Shown here: one piece after another, positions 10,276-21,009 of the stretch
Position numbering within the stretch: position 1 is the stretch's first letter
How the letters are laid out: every line of letters starts with the position of its first letter
NCBI GenBank assembly: GCA_002293125.1
Contig: DBCR01000038.1
Location: 294-62,311 of the forward strand
Source of the DNA: Opitutia bacterium UBA953
Lineage (GTDB): Bacteria > Verrucomicrobiota > Verrucomicrobiia > Opitutales > UBA953
Reading direction: 5' to 3'
DNA length: 62,018 nt
Program-made: the position numbers and the translations under genes
The notes under the pieces: generated by a model
Database searches by the model: none
What the model was told of the DNA's origin: nothing
The model's input: the letters and a program-made list of their open reading frames with translations, nothing else

Positions 10276-10373
10276 GATCGTGCAGCCCATAACATCCCCG
10301 TTTCCGCGAACCTTTCAGGTCCGCGCGGACAGCCTTTCCTCCGGCACACCCTCCCTCCAACCCTCTATTTCCC

Positions 10374-12260
<1,887 letters not shown>

Positions 12261-12352
12261 CGGGTTTAAGCGGTTAGCGGTAAGCGGTTGGGGTAAAACC
12301 CGCGCCTCACCTCCTGCCGTTACCAGCCGCTATCCGCTAACCGCCAACCGCT
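12261..12352. repeat. AGCGGTT-type inverted repeat element
   Basis: The gap between thiC and the next gene is filled by degenerate AGCGGTT/AGCGGTA units. They are on the plus strand at 12268-12293 and in inverted orientation at 12317-12352, nested inside CGGGTTT / AAACCCG (12261-12267, 12296-12302). The 16-mer AGCGGTAAGCGGTTGG (12276-12291) and the 16-mer CTAACCGCCAACCGCT (12337-12352) both recur at 23228-23250. This looks like a small dispersed palindromic element of REP type. Confidence 0.7.
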
Positions 12353-13153
12353 GTGTCTCTGAAGAAACAATCCGCCACGGCGTGGTACGACTCGCCGTTG
12401 TATTACGATATGGTCTATGCGGACTATACGCCGAAAGAGACCCGCTTCATCGAGGGTATCATGAAGAAGCACGGGCCGGTGCTGGATGGCCCCATGCGGG
12501 TCTTCGAGCCAGCCTGCGGGTCCGGTCGCCTGCTTGAGTCGCTGTCAGCGCGCGGTCATGTCGTCCATGGCTTTGACCTGAATAAACACCAGGTCGCCTT
12601 CGCCAAGAACAGACTCAAGGCCAAGGGGCTGAAGGGTAGGGTCTGGCGTGATCGCTTGCAGGATTTCAGCCTCCCTAAGAGTGCCTGCTATGACGTCGCC
12701 CACTGTTTCGTCAGTACCTTCAAGTATATCGATACCGAAGCGGGTGCAGTGAGCGCGCTGCGTCGCATGGCCGCGTCGTTGCGTGCAGGCGGCCTACTTC
12801 TGCTCGGCCTACACCTGACGGATTATAAGAACACGCCGCCCGACCATGAGCGGTGGATCGGACGCAAGCCGGGGGTGCGAGTGGTCAGTGATACTTGGTC
12901 CGCCCCGGCCGACCGGAAGGCCCGCACGGAAGCCATGCGCACCCGCATGCGTATCACCGAGAAGGGCAAGACCCGCGTCGAGGAGACCCACTGGGATTTC
13001 CGGACCTATTCGCCGGCCGAGCTCAAGGCCCTCCTTACCAAGGTGCCGTCGCTACGACTGGTCGTCTGCCATGATTTCCATTACGACCTCACGTCGACCC
13101 GTAAGATCGATATGGCCTACTCGGACGTCTTGCTGGTGCTGCGCAAAGCCTGA
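12353..13153 (+). CDS. Class I SAM-dependent methyltransferase
   Basis: 266-residue cytoplasmic methyltransferase. The SAM-binding motif I FEPACGSGRLLESL lies at about 51-64. It is followed by the acidic FDLNKHQV motif II and a GGLLLLGLHLTDY segment. The substrate cannot be named; the family resembles small-molecule methyltransferases. It starts with GTG directly after the AGCGGTT repeat element, with no Shine-Dalgarno sequence. It is convergent with lexA, with 17 bases between stops. Confidence 0.85.
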   Translation: MSLKKQSATAWYDSPLYYDMVYADYTPKETRFIEGIMKKHGPVLDGPMRVFEPACGSGRLLESLSARGHVVHGFDLNKHQVAFAKNRLKAKGLKGRVWRDRLQDFSLPKSACYDVAHCFVSTFKYIDTEAGAVSALRRMAASLRAGGLLLLGLHLTDYKNTPPDHERWIGRKPGVRVVSDTWSAPADRKARTEAMRTRMRITEKGKTRVEETHWDFRTYSPAELKALLTKVPSLRLVVCHDFHYDLTSTRKIDMAYSDVLLVLRKA

Positions 13154-13170
13154 GGCCTGCGTGCCAAGCT

Positions 13171-13830
13171 TCAGATCCGCTTCATCACCGACTTCGCAAT
13201 CCCCTGGATTGTGAGAGAAGTGGTGGGGATGAGGTCCGGGTAATTCTGGTTCTCGGCCTTGAGGTAGACCTTCGAGCCCTGCTTGATGAGTCGCTTGAGG
13301 GTCGTCTCGCCATCGATGAGCGCGGCGACGATGTCACCATGCTTCGGCGTGCCGGGTTCGATGATGACCGTATCGCCGTCGTTGATGTCGGCATCGATCA
13401 TCGAGTCGCCGCGGACGCGGAGAGCGAAAGCTTCGGGGGCGCGACGACGGGAGCTAGCGGAAATCGGGACCTGCATCGCATCGAGGACGCCGGAAGATTC
13501 GGTGTAGTCGGGGAAACCGGCGGCGATCGAGCCGGCGAATTTGACGCTCTCGAAGGCGATGGCGTCATCGCCGGGGCCTTCGTAGCGGATGACCGTCTCG
13601 GAGGTATCGCCGAGGACTTCGGGGACGATCTTGTAGGCGCGGGCGGCGCCGGGGATGCGCTGGAGGACGCCTTTGCGCTCGAGGGCCTGGAGGTGTCCGA
13701 AGACGGCGTTGGTCGAGGCGAAGCGGAACTTGGCCTGGATGTCGCGGATGCTCGGCCAGTAGGTGTGCTCGGCGACGTGGGCCTTCATGTAGTCGAGGAT
13801 GGCCCGCTGCTTCTTGGTCAGTTCTTCCAT
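13171..13830 (-). CDS. lexA: LexA SOS repressor
   Basis: Self-cleaving SOS repressor of 219 residues. The N-terminal winged helix begins ELTKKQRAILDYM. The autocleavage bond is Ala104-Gly105 (SIAAGF). The catalytic dyad is Ser143 (RGDSM) and Lys179 (TTLKRL). The ATG at 13830 was chosen because a consensus operator sits immediately upstream and would lie inside a longer reading. Autoregulation is therefore very likely. It follows the ADP-ribosylglycohydrolase gene on the same strand. Confidence 0.97.
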   Translation of the reverse strand: MEELTKKQRAILDYMKAHVAEHTYWPSIRDIQAKFRFASTNAVFGHLQALERKGVLQRIPGAARAYKIVPEVLGDTSETVIRYEGPGDDAIAFESVKFAGSIAAGFPDYTESSGVLDAMQVPISASSRRRAPEAFALRVRGDSMIDADINDGDTVIIEPGTPKHGDIVAALIDGETTLKRLIKQGSKVYLKAENQNYPDLIPTTSLTIQGIAKSVMKRI

Positions 13831-13833
13831 AGT

Positions 13834-13845
13834 GAACGCATGTTC
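13834..13845. promoter_or_regulatory. LexA operator (GAAC-N4-GTTC type)
   Basis: GAACGCATGTTC is a perfect GAAC-N4-GTTC palindrome, as in the Bacillus/actinobacterial SOS box rather than the CTGT-N8-ACAG box of enterics. It ends 4 bases upstream of the lexA ATG. Confidence 0.85.
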
Positions 13846-13848
13846 TAT

Positions 13849-13860
13849 GAAAACTTGTTC
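13849..13860. promoter_or_regulatory. Second, imperfect LexA operator
   Basis: GAAAACTTGTTC keeps the GTTC half-site and has one mismatch in the other half. It starts 3 bases beyond the first box. Paired operators fit cooperative autoregulation. Confidence 0.55.
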
Positions 13861-13896
13861 ACTGTCAAGCCAACAGGCCAAAAGGCCATATAAACC

Positions 13897-14697
13897 TCAA
13901 TATCCTCCGAACTTGGCCTCAAACTCGGCCACGGTGCGCTCCATCCCGGGGTAGCAGCGGGCGGCGATGGCCAAGGACTGCTCGCGGATGGCCCTAGGTA
14001 CGCCCCAGAGGGCTTGGCTGACCGAACCGGTGATAGCGGCCAGAGTGTCGGCGTCCCCCCGCACGGAGGCGGCAAAGCGGACCGCGTTCTCGAAGTCGAG
14101 GGTGCCGATGGCGATGGCCAGGCATTCCGGCACGCAACCTTGGCAGGTCTCGTTGTAGCTGTGGCTCTTCCGGATCTCCGCGAGGTCGGGTAGGGAGCCG
14201 TAAAAGTTTTCCGCGACGGCCCGGACGGCGGCGGGGTTGCGGGTCTTACGCGCGGTCCAGATTGCCGCCGCGACGGCTTGGGCTCCCTTGATGCCCTCGG
14301 GGTGAGCATGGGAAGGCCGGGCGCTCAACGTCGCGTGCTCGAGGACGCTCTCCAGGTCATCGAAGGCCCATGCCACGGGCGAGACGCGCATCGCCGAACC
14401 ATTGCCGTAGGAATCACGCTCGCCGGGCGCACCGTCATAGACCCAGGCGCTGAAGCCACCGCCGAAGGCCGCCGACAGAGGGGCATTGTGCCCGTGCTTT
14501 TCGTAATAGCCGAGCATCCCGACGAGCCGTGGCTTATAGTCGCGTTCGCCTTTGAGGATCGTCTCGGCGACCGCCCAGGTGAGCAGCGAGTCGTCGGTGG
14601 GGCAGGAGCGTTCGGCGAAGAGAGGGAAACCCTGGTCTTCGTTGCGGCTGAATTCGTGGACCGATCCGATGATGTCGCCAGCGATGGCTCCGAGCAT
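13897..14697 (-). CDS. ADP-ribosylglycohydrolase (ARH/DraG family)
   Basis: Dinuclear-metal hydrolase that removes ADP-ribose from proteins or related substrates. The start MLGAIAGDIIGS is the classical family N-terminus and fixes the ATG at 14697 (266 residues); an upstream ATG at 14757 is possible. The metal motif TDDS is at 34-37, and a second GDADTLAAITG motif lies in the C-terminal third. The segment SYNETCQGCVPECL is the usual insertion found in the closest bacterial relatives. It sits just upstream of lexA on the same strand. No ADP-ribosyltransferase is visible nearby. Confidence 0.92.
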   Translation of the reverse strand: MLGAIAGDIIGSVHEFSRNEDQGFPLFAERSCPTDDSLLTWAVAETILKGERDYKPRLVGMLGYYEKHGHNAPLSAAFGGGFSAWVYDGAPGERDSYGNGSAMRVSPVAWAFDDLESVLEHATLSARPSHAHPEGIKGAQAVAAAIWTARKTRNPAAVRAVAENFYGSLPDLAEIRKSHSYNETCQGCVPECLAIAIGTLDFENAVRFAASVRGDADTLAAITGSVSQALWGVPRAIREQSLAIAARCYPGMERTVAEFEAKFGGY

Positions 14698-14879
14698 CCT
14701 GGCAAGTTGCCGGACAGGCCGGTCGGCTTCCAATCTAAACTCCGGTGACCACGTCATAGGCCGGATTCCTGTGGTCATGCGGGACATCCGTCATATCGAT
14801 TTTTTTAAACAGCGTACCTCTCTCTTTTTCCGCCTAGGGTTGCGACCTTTGCCGGCTTTGCTTGTCTACATGCTGCCCC

Positions 14880-17800
14880 ATGTCCCTCCGTCCTTTCCTG
14901 CTGCTTGGCTTCGCTTGGCTTTGCACCGCCTTCGCCGAGGGACAGGTGACCGCGCCGATCCCGTCGCCCGCCGCCCGCGCGCCCGTCGCGCCCGAGTTCT
15001 GGCTCCGCACCTGGGTCAAGGTCGACGACTCGTTTTTCACCAAGCACGAGCGCAACCTGTTCGAGGAATCGGTCGGCCTTCATTTCCGCGACCTTGAAGG
15101 CGCGCACGAGGTCTTTGTCAACGGCGTGAAGATCGGCGCAGGCGGCGCATTCGCACCGGCCTACAAGAGCGCCCGCAAGGAGGTCTTCCGTCACAAGGTC
15201 CCGGTAGGCACGTTGAAGAAGGGCGAGTGGAATGAAATCGTCTTCCGCGTCCAGCAGCCCGCAGGGAAGGGCGGCTTCCTCGGCGAAGCGCCGTTCATCA
15301 TGAACTACTTCATGGAGTGCGTCCTCGAAGGCGGCTGGGAATATTCCGCGACGCCGCTGGTCCCTGGTCCTTCGCTCAAGGTGCGGCCGGCTTCCTCCTC
15401 GTTTTCGAAGTTCCGCGAATCGAACCGCGTGCTGGGTCGCGCCGAACAGTTCCACGGTCCTAAGCTTTCGCCGGCCGACGCCTATGCGAAGATGCGTACG
15501 ACGCCTGATCTCGCGATCGACCTATTGCTGTCCGAGCCGCTCGTCGCCCAACCGACCCACTTCAGCTTCGATACCCGCGGCCGCCTCTGGATCACGCAGT
15601 ATCGGCAGTATCCTTACCCCGCAGGCGTCAACATGATCAGCCGCGATAAGTATTACCGCTCGCACTACGACCGCGTCCCCCCGGCTCCGCCCCACCATGA
15701 CCGCGGCGCCGACATCGTCTCCATCCACGAGTCGACCAAGCACGACGGTGTCTACGACAAGCACACGGTCTTCCAAGATGGCCTCAATATGGCCAACTCC
15801 GCCGTGCGCGCCAATGGCGGCGTCTGGGTGATGAACCCGCCTTACCTGCTGTTCTACCCCGACGCCAATGGCGACGACGTTCCCGACGGCCCGCCCGTGG
15901 TGCATCTCTCCGGCTTCGGTCTCGAGGACACCCACTCGGTGGGCAACGGCATCATCCTTGGTCCGGATGGCTGGCTTTATGGCGTGCATGGGAGCACGTC
16001 GTCCTCCCGCGTGGTGCGCCCCGGTTTCGATTCCGCCGACGCCGCCCCGGTCCATTTCGAAGGCTGCATGGTCTGGCGCTACCACCCGAAGACCCGCGAG
16101 TACGACATCTTCAGCGAAGGCTCGGGTAACCCCTTCGGGCTCGAGTTTGACGGCGACGGTCGCATGTACTCCGGCCACAATGGCGGCAACACCCGCGGCT
16201 GGCACTACGTCCAAGGCGGCATCTACCTTAAGCAAGGCGTCGACCCCGGTAAGTTCGGTCCTGCGCGGACGCCCTACACTTTCGGACAGCTGCCGATCCT
16301 CGGTACGCTCACCAAGGTCCCGCGCTTTGCGCACTTCGGTTCGTTCATCGAAGGCACGGCCATGGCCTCGAAGTATCAAGGCCACCTGTTCTCCCTGGAT
16401 CCGCTGCATAATACCGTCACCGATTCTGAGCGTATTCCACAGGGTGCGACCTATGTGACGACCGACAAGGGCATCGCGATGTGGTCCGAGGACGTCGGGT
16501 TCCGTCCGCTTTACAGCGCCAACGCCCCCGACGGCTCGCTCTTCGTGTCCGACATGTATGAGTATTACATCGCGCACGGCCAGCACTACCAGAACCAGAT
16601 CGATCCCACGACTGGCCGCATGTATCGTCTCCGCGACAAGGACGCCAAACTGGAGACCGACACGAACCTCGAAGGCAAGACGACCGCCCAGCTGGTGGCC
16701 TTGCTCGGTCACCCGAATAAGTTCCACCGCACGGCCTCGCTTCAGTTGCTGGCCGAACGCCGCGACCCGCAGGCCATCGCCTTGCTGGAAGCGCAGCTCG
16801 CGGCCGACAAGGGCAGGGGAGCCCTCGGTTCTCTTTGGTCCCTCTATCAGGCCGAAGCGCTCACCGACGCCCGGGCTGTCGCCGCGCTGACCCATGCCTA
16901 TGCTCCGGTCCGTTTCTGGGCCACGCGTTTCCTTGGCGATAAATATGGCGTGAACCGAGGCCTCGGCGTCGCGGGTGTAGGATCCAAGGGCGCCCGTGAA
17001 CTTCCCGCCAAGGTGTTTGCCGCGATCCTCGCCCGGGCGCAGACCGAGCCCGACGCCGAAGTGCGTTCGCAGCTCGCCTCTTCGGCGCGTCGTCTGCCGA
17101 CCGCCCAGATGCTCAAGCTCGTCACGGCCCTCGCTTCCCGCGATGAGGACGCCACCGACGCCTATATCCCATTGCTGCTCTGGTTCGCGCTGGAATCCCA
17201 CGTGACCCTCGATCGCGAGGCCGTCGTGGGCTTCGCCAAGGATCCGGCCATCTGGGATCGCCCGCTTGTCCAGCAGCATTTGCTGCCTCGCCTGATGCGT
17301 CGCTTTGCCACGGAAGGCCGCCGGGCCGATCTGCTCCTCTGCGCTCAGCTTCTCCGTCTCGCCCCGACGCCTGCTCATAGCGTGCATCTCATGAAGGGAT
17401 TCGAGGATGCCTACCGCGGACGCGAACTCGCCGGCCTGCCCGACGAACTCCTCCAGGCCGTGGCGGCATCCGGCAAGGCGCCGTTGATCCTCCGTGTGCG
17501 CCAGGGCGATCCAGTGGCCATCAAGGAATCGCTGAACCTCATCGCGAACAGGAAGGCGGATGCGACCGAGCGACTCAACCAGGTCCGCGTCTTTGGCGAA
17601 GTACGACACCCCGAGGCGCAGGCCGTCTTGCTGGCGATCGCCGGCTCCGCAGAGTCTGCTGCGTTGCGCAAGGCCGCGCTCATCTCGCTGATGACCTACG
17701 GTCAGCCTGAAGTCGGCACCCAGACCGTCGCCATTGTCGAGACGAGTGCGGGAGATATCCGTCTCGCTGCGTTGGCCCTGCTCGCTAGCCGCGCCGAATG

Positions 17801-18422
17801 GTCGCAGCAGCTCTTGCAGGCCGTCAAGTCCGGCCGGATCGGTGCCAACACCGTTCCGCGTGACATGGTTGAACGCATGCGGCAGCACGAACCGAAGCAG
17901 TTGCAGTCGCTGCTGGCCGAACTCTATCCGGTCAAACCGGCCGCCGGCGTGACGGATTTCATCGCCAAGATCGCCGACGTCGAAGCCAAGCTAAAGGCCG
18001 GCACGGGCAATCCCTATGCAGGCGAGCCCATCTACATGGAAAGGTGCGCCCCTTGCCATAAGCTCTTCTTCAAGGGCGGGAAGATCGGCCCGGAACTCAC
18101 CGCTTACCAGCGTGATAACCTCGGCACGATGCTCATCAGCGTCGTGAATCCTGACATCGAGATCCGCGAAGGCTTCCAGTATTTCTCCGTCACCACGAAC
18201 GATGGACGATCGCTCAGCGGCTTCCTGGTCGAGCGCGACGCGCAGATTCTGGTTCTCCGCGGGCTGGAAGGGGAGGACATCACCCTGCGTCAGGCCGATA
18301 TCCGTCTGCTCACGCCGATGGGGCGTAGTCTCATGCCGGAAGGACTCCTCGATGGCATGGAGCCCCAGCAGCTGCGCGACCTGTTCGCTTACCTCCGGAT
18401 CTCACAGCCGATCAGCAAATAG
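14880..18422 (+). CDS. PVC-type membrane-bound dehydrogenase with HEAT repeats and c-type haem domain
   Basis: Very large exported protein (1180 residues) typical of Planctomycetes and Verrucomicrobia. A signal peptide (1-20) is followed by a beta-sandwich-like region with FVNGVKIG. The seven-bladed dehydrogenase-like propeller follows (GNGIILGPDGWLYG, FGLEFDGDGRMY). A HEAT-like helical repeat stretch runs from about 600 to 980. The C-terminal haem domain has CAPCH at about 1056-1060 and a distal Met-rich region. The substrate is unknown; such proteins are thought to oxidise sugars or alcohols in the periplasm. The ATG at 14880 was chosen because MSLRPFLLLG opens the signal peptide. Confidence 0.9.
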   Translation: MSLRPFLLLGFAWLCTAFAEGQVTAPIPSPAARAPVAPEFWLRTWVKVDDSFFTKHERNLFEESVGLHFRDLEGAHEVFVNGVKIGAGGAFAPAYKSARKEVFRHKVPVGTLKKGEWNEIVFRVQQPAGKGGFLGEAPFIMNYFMECVLEGGWEYSATPLVPGPSLKVRPASSSFSKFRESNRVLGRAEQFHGPKLSPADAYAKMRTTPDLAIDLLLSEPLVAQPTHFSFDTRGRLWITQYRQYPYPAGVNMISRDKYYRSHYDRVPPAPPHHDRGADIVSIHESTKHDGVYDKHTVFQDGLNMANSAVRANGGVWVMNPPYLLFYPDANGDDVPDGPPVVHLSGFGLEDTHSVGNGIILGPDGWLYGVHGSTSSSRVVRPGFDSADAAPVHFEGCMVWRYHPKTREYDIFSEGSGNPFGLEFDGDGRMYSGHNGGNTRGWHYVQGGIYLKQGVDPGKFGPARTPYTFGQLPILGTLTKVPRFAHFGSFIEGTAMASKYQGHLFSLDPLHNTVTDSERIPQGATYVTTDKGIAMWSEDVGFRPLYSANAPDGSLFVSDMYEYYIAHGQHYQNQIDPTTGRMYRLRDKDAKLETDTNLEGKTTAQLVALLGHPNKFHRTASLQLLAERRDPQAIALLEAQLAADKGRGALGSLWSLYQAEALTDARAVAALTHAYAPVRFWATRFLGDKYGVNRGLGVAGVGSKGARELPAKVFAAILARAQTEPDAEVRSQLASSARRLPTAQMLKLVTALASRDEDATDAYIPLLLWFALESHVTLDREAVVGFAKDPAIWDRPLVQQHLLPRLMRRFATEGRRADLLLCAQLLRLAPTPAHSVHLMKGFEDAYRGRELAGLPDELLQAVAASGKAPLILRVRQGDPVAIKESLNLIANRKADATERLNQVRVFGEVRHPEAQAVLLAIAGSAESAALRKAALISLMTYGQPEVGTQTVAIVETSAGDIRLAALALLASRAEWSQQLLQAVKSGRIGANTVPRDMVERMRQHEPKQLQSLLAELYPVKPAAGVTDFIAKIADVEAKLKAGTGNPYAGEPIYMERCAPCHKLFFKGGKIGPELTAYQRDNLGTMLISVVNPDIEIREGFQYFSVTTNDGRSLSGFLVERDAQILVLRGLEGEDITLRQADIRLLTPMGRSLMPEGLLDGMEPQQLRDLFAYLRISQPISK

Positions 18423-18476
18423 CCGAAGTAAGGCTGGAACTTAGGATCTTATCAGGTGTTGATTAAGTCGTACCCT

Positions 18477-19001
18477 ATGAAGCACCTACCCTACGTCTGT
18501 CTCCTCACCCTCGGCTCGGCCTCCGCTTTCGCGGCTTCCGCTCCGTCCAGCCTCTTCGCCAGCAATGTCGAAGTCAGCTACGTCCAGCAGTCGACCGACG
18601 GCATCGCCGGCCATCTCAATGGCTGGGAGCTGTCCGCCACCGCCTACCTCGGCAAGTCCGACGCCTTCGTCAACGCCCAGACCTCGGTCGGCGGCGACCT
18701 CGGCAACGGTGCTGACGCCGTCTCCCTCGGCTACCGCTTCAAGAACGTCGCTTCGATTGCCGACGTGGCCCTCACCGTCGGCTCCGACGAGGCCTACGGC
18801 CTCGCCCTCCACCGCGCCCTCGGCGGCGGTTTCGGCGCTTGGGCTTCCTACGAGCGCCTCGCCAACGGCCACGACGTCACCGTCGTCCTCAGCAAGATGA
18901 TCGCGAGCAACGTCTCGGCCGACCTCGGTTATTCCTGGATCAACCGCGACGGCGCCGCCGACGCGAACCAATGGAGCCTCGGCGTCCGCTACAAGTTCTA
19001 A
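18477..19001 (+). CDS. Small outer-membrane beta-barrel protein
   Basis: 174-residue protein with a signal peptide ending near SAFAAS, then alternating amphipathic strands, ending SLGVRYKF. The terminal phenylalanine is the usual recognition feature for outer-membrane barrel assembly. The length suggests an 8-stranded barrel. No close family is recognised. It is 54 bases downstream of the PVC dehydrogenase and ends at a terminator, so the two may share a transcript. Confidence 0.75.
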   Translation: MKHLPYVCLLTLGSASAFAASAPSSLFASNVEVSYVQQSTDGIAGHLNGWELSATAYLGKSDAFVNAQTSVGGDLGNGADAVSLGYRFKNVASIADVALTVGSDEAYGLALHRALGGGFGAWASYERLANGHDVTVVLSKMIASNVSADLGYSWINRDGAADANQWSLGVRYKF

Positions 19002-19021
19002 GCCTCGCTTAGCGTGAAAGC

Positions 19022-19059
19022 AAAGCCGTCGATCCTTGCGGGTCGGGGGCTTTTTCTTT
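19022..19059 (+). terminator. Rho-independent terminator after the barrel gene
   Basis: The AAAGCC...GGCTTTTT outer stem encloses GTCGATC / GGTCGG pairing, followed by TTTTTCTTT. It lies 20 bases after the stop at 19001. Confidence 0.75.
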
Positions 19060-19061
19060 GC

Positions 19062-19598
19062 TCACATCAGCCCCTGCGTGGGGATGACGGGCGCCGGGAC
19101 GACCGGTGTCGCGGCCGGGGCGTCGAGCTTATCCAGTTGAGTCTTGAGGGCAGCCATGGCTTGTTCGCGCAAAGCGATGACTTCGGTTTCCAACGCGGCA
19201 CGTTGTTCGTCGGTCTCGGCGGCGCGGAAGGCTTCGCCGATTTCCCGTCCCCGCTTGAGGATTTCCTGCGAAGAGGGGTCCAGCATGCCGTTGCGGATCG
19301 CCTGACCGAGTTTCTTTTCGTCTCCGCCAGCGAGGTCCATCGCGATTTTTCGCGTCTCTTCCCCGAAGGCTTTGTAACGGGCCTTCGTGGCCTCGTCCAT
19401 CGGCGGGCGCTTGGCCTGTGTCGGTACAGCCGGCTTGGCCGCGACGACTGGTGCGGGCTTAGGGGTCGGCGTCGGGGCGACGACGGTGGGCTCGACCTTG
19501 GCTGGCAGAGGCGCTTCGGAAGGGGTGATGAAACGGGCGACTAAGAAGCCGATCGCCACGCAGAAGGCGATGGTGATGAACAGCGAGGTTTTCTTCAT
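19062..19598 (-). CDS. Membrane-anchored helical protein of unknown function
   Basis: 178 residues: one N-terminal transmembrane segment (FITIAFCVAIGFLVA), a Pro/Ala/Lys/Val-rich linker (about 30-65), then a charged alpha-helical domain containing ALETEVIALREQAMAALK, and a Pro/Ala tail. The architecture suggests a periplasmic helical or coiled-coil domain tethered to the inner membrane. It is not a recognised family. It is convergent with the barrel gene. Confidence 0.7.
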   Translation of the reverse strand: MKKTSLFITIAFCVAIGFLVARFITPSEAPLPAKVEPTVVAPTPTPKPAPVVAAKPAVPTQAKRPPMDEATKARYKAFGEETRKIAMDLAGGDEKKLGQAIRNGMLDPSSQEILKRGREIGEAFRAAETDEQRAALETEVIALREQAMAALKTQLDKLDAPAATPVVPAPVIPTQGLM

Positions 19599-19648
19599 GG
19601 ACGCACGTTAGTCGTCCCTGTCCCCGTCTGGCGAATACGTAATCGGGC

Positions 19649-20974
19649 TTAGCGGACCAAGCAGGGCTTCTTTGGATCGAATTTCCAGCCCGGGAGCAGG
19701 CACTGCATCGCCACGGCGTCGTCGCGCGAGCCGGAGGGCAGTCTGAGGTAGAGCTGATGGGCGGCCTCGAGCTGGGCCGGGTCGACCTCGACGCCGAGTC
19801 CGGGTTTCTGCGGGACCGTAATCTTGCCGCCCTTGATGAGCAGCGGCTCCTTGGTGAGACGTTGGCCTTCCTGCCAGATCCAGTGCGTGTCCATCGCGGT
19901 GACGTCGCCGGGGGCGGCGGCGCCTACGTGCGTGAACATCGCGAGGGAGATGTCGAAGTGGTTGTTGGAGTGCGAGCCCCAGGTGAGGCCGCGTTCTTGG
20001 CAGACCTGCGCGACCTCGACCGAGCCCCGCATGGTCCAGAAATGCGGATCAGCGAGGGGGATATCGACCGCCTGAAGTTTCAGGGCGTGGTCGAGCTGGC
20101 GCCAATCGGTGGCGACCATGTTGGTGGCGGTGCGGAGGCCGGTAGCTTTCTTGAACTCGGCCATGATCTCACGGCCCGAGAAGCCGGCTTCGGCGCCGCA
20201 GGGGTCCTCGGCGTAGGCGAGCACGCCTTTCAGGTTCTGGCAGACCTCCACGGCTTCCTTGAGCAGCCAAGCGCCATTGGGGTCGAGCGTGATGCGGGCC
20301 TTTGGGAAGCGGGCGGCGAGGGCGCGGACAGCCTCGATCTCGCGGGCCGCGCTGAGCACGCCGCCCTTGAGCTTGAAGTCTTGGAAGCCGAAGCGTTCCT
20401 GGGCGGCTTCGGCCTGGCGGACGATGCTTTCGGGAGTGAGGGCTTCTTCGTTGCGGAGGCGACGCCAAGCGTGCGCGGAGCCGGCTTCGTCGCGATAGCC
20501 GAGGGTGGTCTTACGGCGGTCACCGATGAAGAAGAGGTAGCCGAGCATCTCGACCTCGGTGCGCTGCTGACCCTTGCCCAAGAGCGCTGCAACGGGCTTA
20601 GACTGGAACTGGCCGAGGAGATCGAGCAGGGCGGACTCGATCGCCGTGACAGCGTGGATGGTGACGCGGAGGTCGAACGTCTGGAGGCCGCGGCCACCGG
20701 CGTCGCGGTCGGAGAAGGCGGCGCTGACCGCAGCAAGGAGCTTTTCATAATCCGCGATTTCCTTGCCGACGAGTAATGGCGCGGAATCCTCGACCGTCTG
20801 GCGGATCTTCTCGCCGCCCGGGACTTCCCCGAGGCCGGTACGGCCGGAGCTATCGGTGATCAGGACGATGTTGCGTGTAAAGAACGGTCCGTGCGCGCCG
20901 CTCAGGTTGAGCAGCATGCTGTCGTGGCCGGCGACCGGCACGACGCGGATGGATTGAATCAGGGGAGAGGACAT
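19649..20974 (-). CDS. gudD: Glucarate dehydratase
   Basis: Enolase-superfamily enzyme dehydrating D-glucarate to 5-keto-4-deoxy-D-glucarate. The 441 residues match the family. Visible features are the N-terminal capping domain (TGLGEVPGG), the base motif KLKGG (Lys201/Lys203), metal ligands including Asp231 and Asn233 (LDPNGAW), and the EDPCG and GSHSNNHFDISLAMFTH segments with the catalytic His. It is the last gene of the four-gene minus-strand glucarate operon and lies 35 bases after the transporter. Confidence 0.96.
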   Translation of the reverse strand: MSSPLIQSIRVVPVAGHDSMLLNLSGAHGPFFTRNIVLITDSSGRTGLGEVPGGEKIRQTVEDSAPLLVGKEIADYEKLLAAVSAAFSDRDAGGRGLQTFDLRVTIHAVTAIESALLDLLGQFQSKPVAALLGKGQQRTEVEMLGYLFFIGDRRKTTLGYRDEAGSAHAWRRLRNEEALTPESIVRQAEAAQERFGFQDFKLKGGVLSAAREIEAVRALAARFPKARITLDPNGAWLLKEAVEVCQNLKGVLAYAEDPCGAEAGFSGREIMAEFKKATGLRTATNMVATDWRQLDHALKLQAVDIPLADPHFWTMRGSVEVAQVCQERGLTWGSHSNNHFDISLAMFTHVGAAAPGDVTAMDTHWIWQEGQRLTKEPLLIKGGKITVPQKPGLGVEVDPAQLEAAHQLYLRLPSGSRDDAVAMQCLLPGWKFDPKKPCLVR

Positions 20975-21009
20975 TACAAAAGGGGTTGGGATAGGGGCAG
21001 GAGTCGGGC

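Noticed and set aside
12261..12352. AGCGGTT units as telomere-like or CRISPR sequence
   Set aside because: Units are degenerate, in both orientations and too short; a second copy elsewhere fits a dispersed palindromic element better.
15522..17888. 788-codon open frame antisense to the PVC dehydrogenase
   Set aside because: Long antisense frames are expected in GC-rich genes; the translation is low in hydrophobic core patterns and the plus strand carries clear family motifs.
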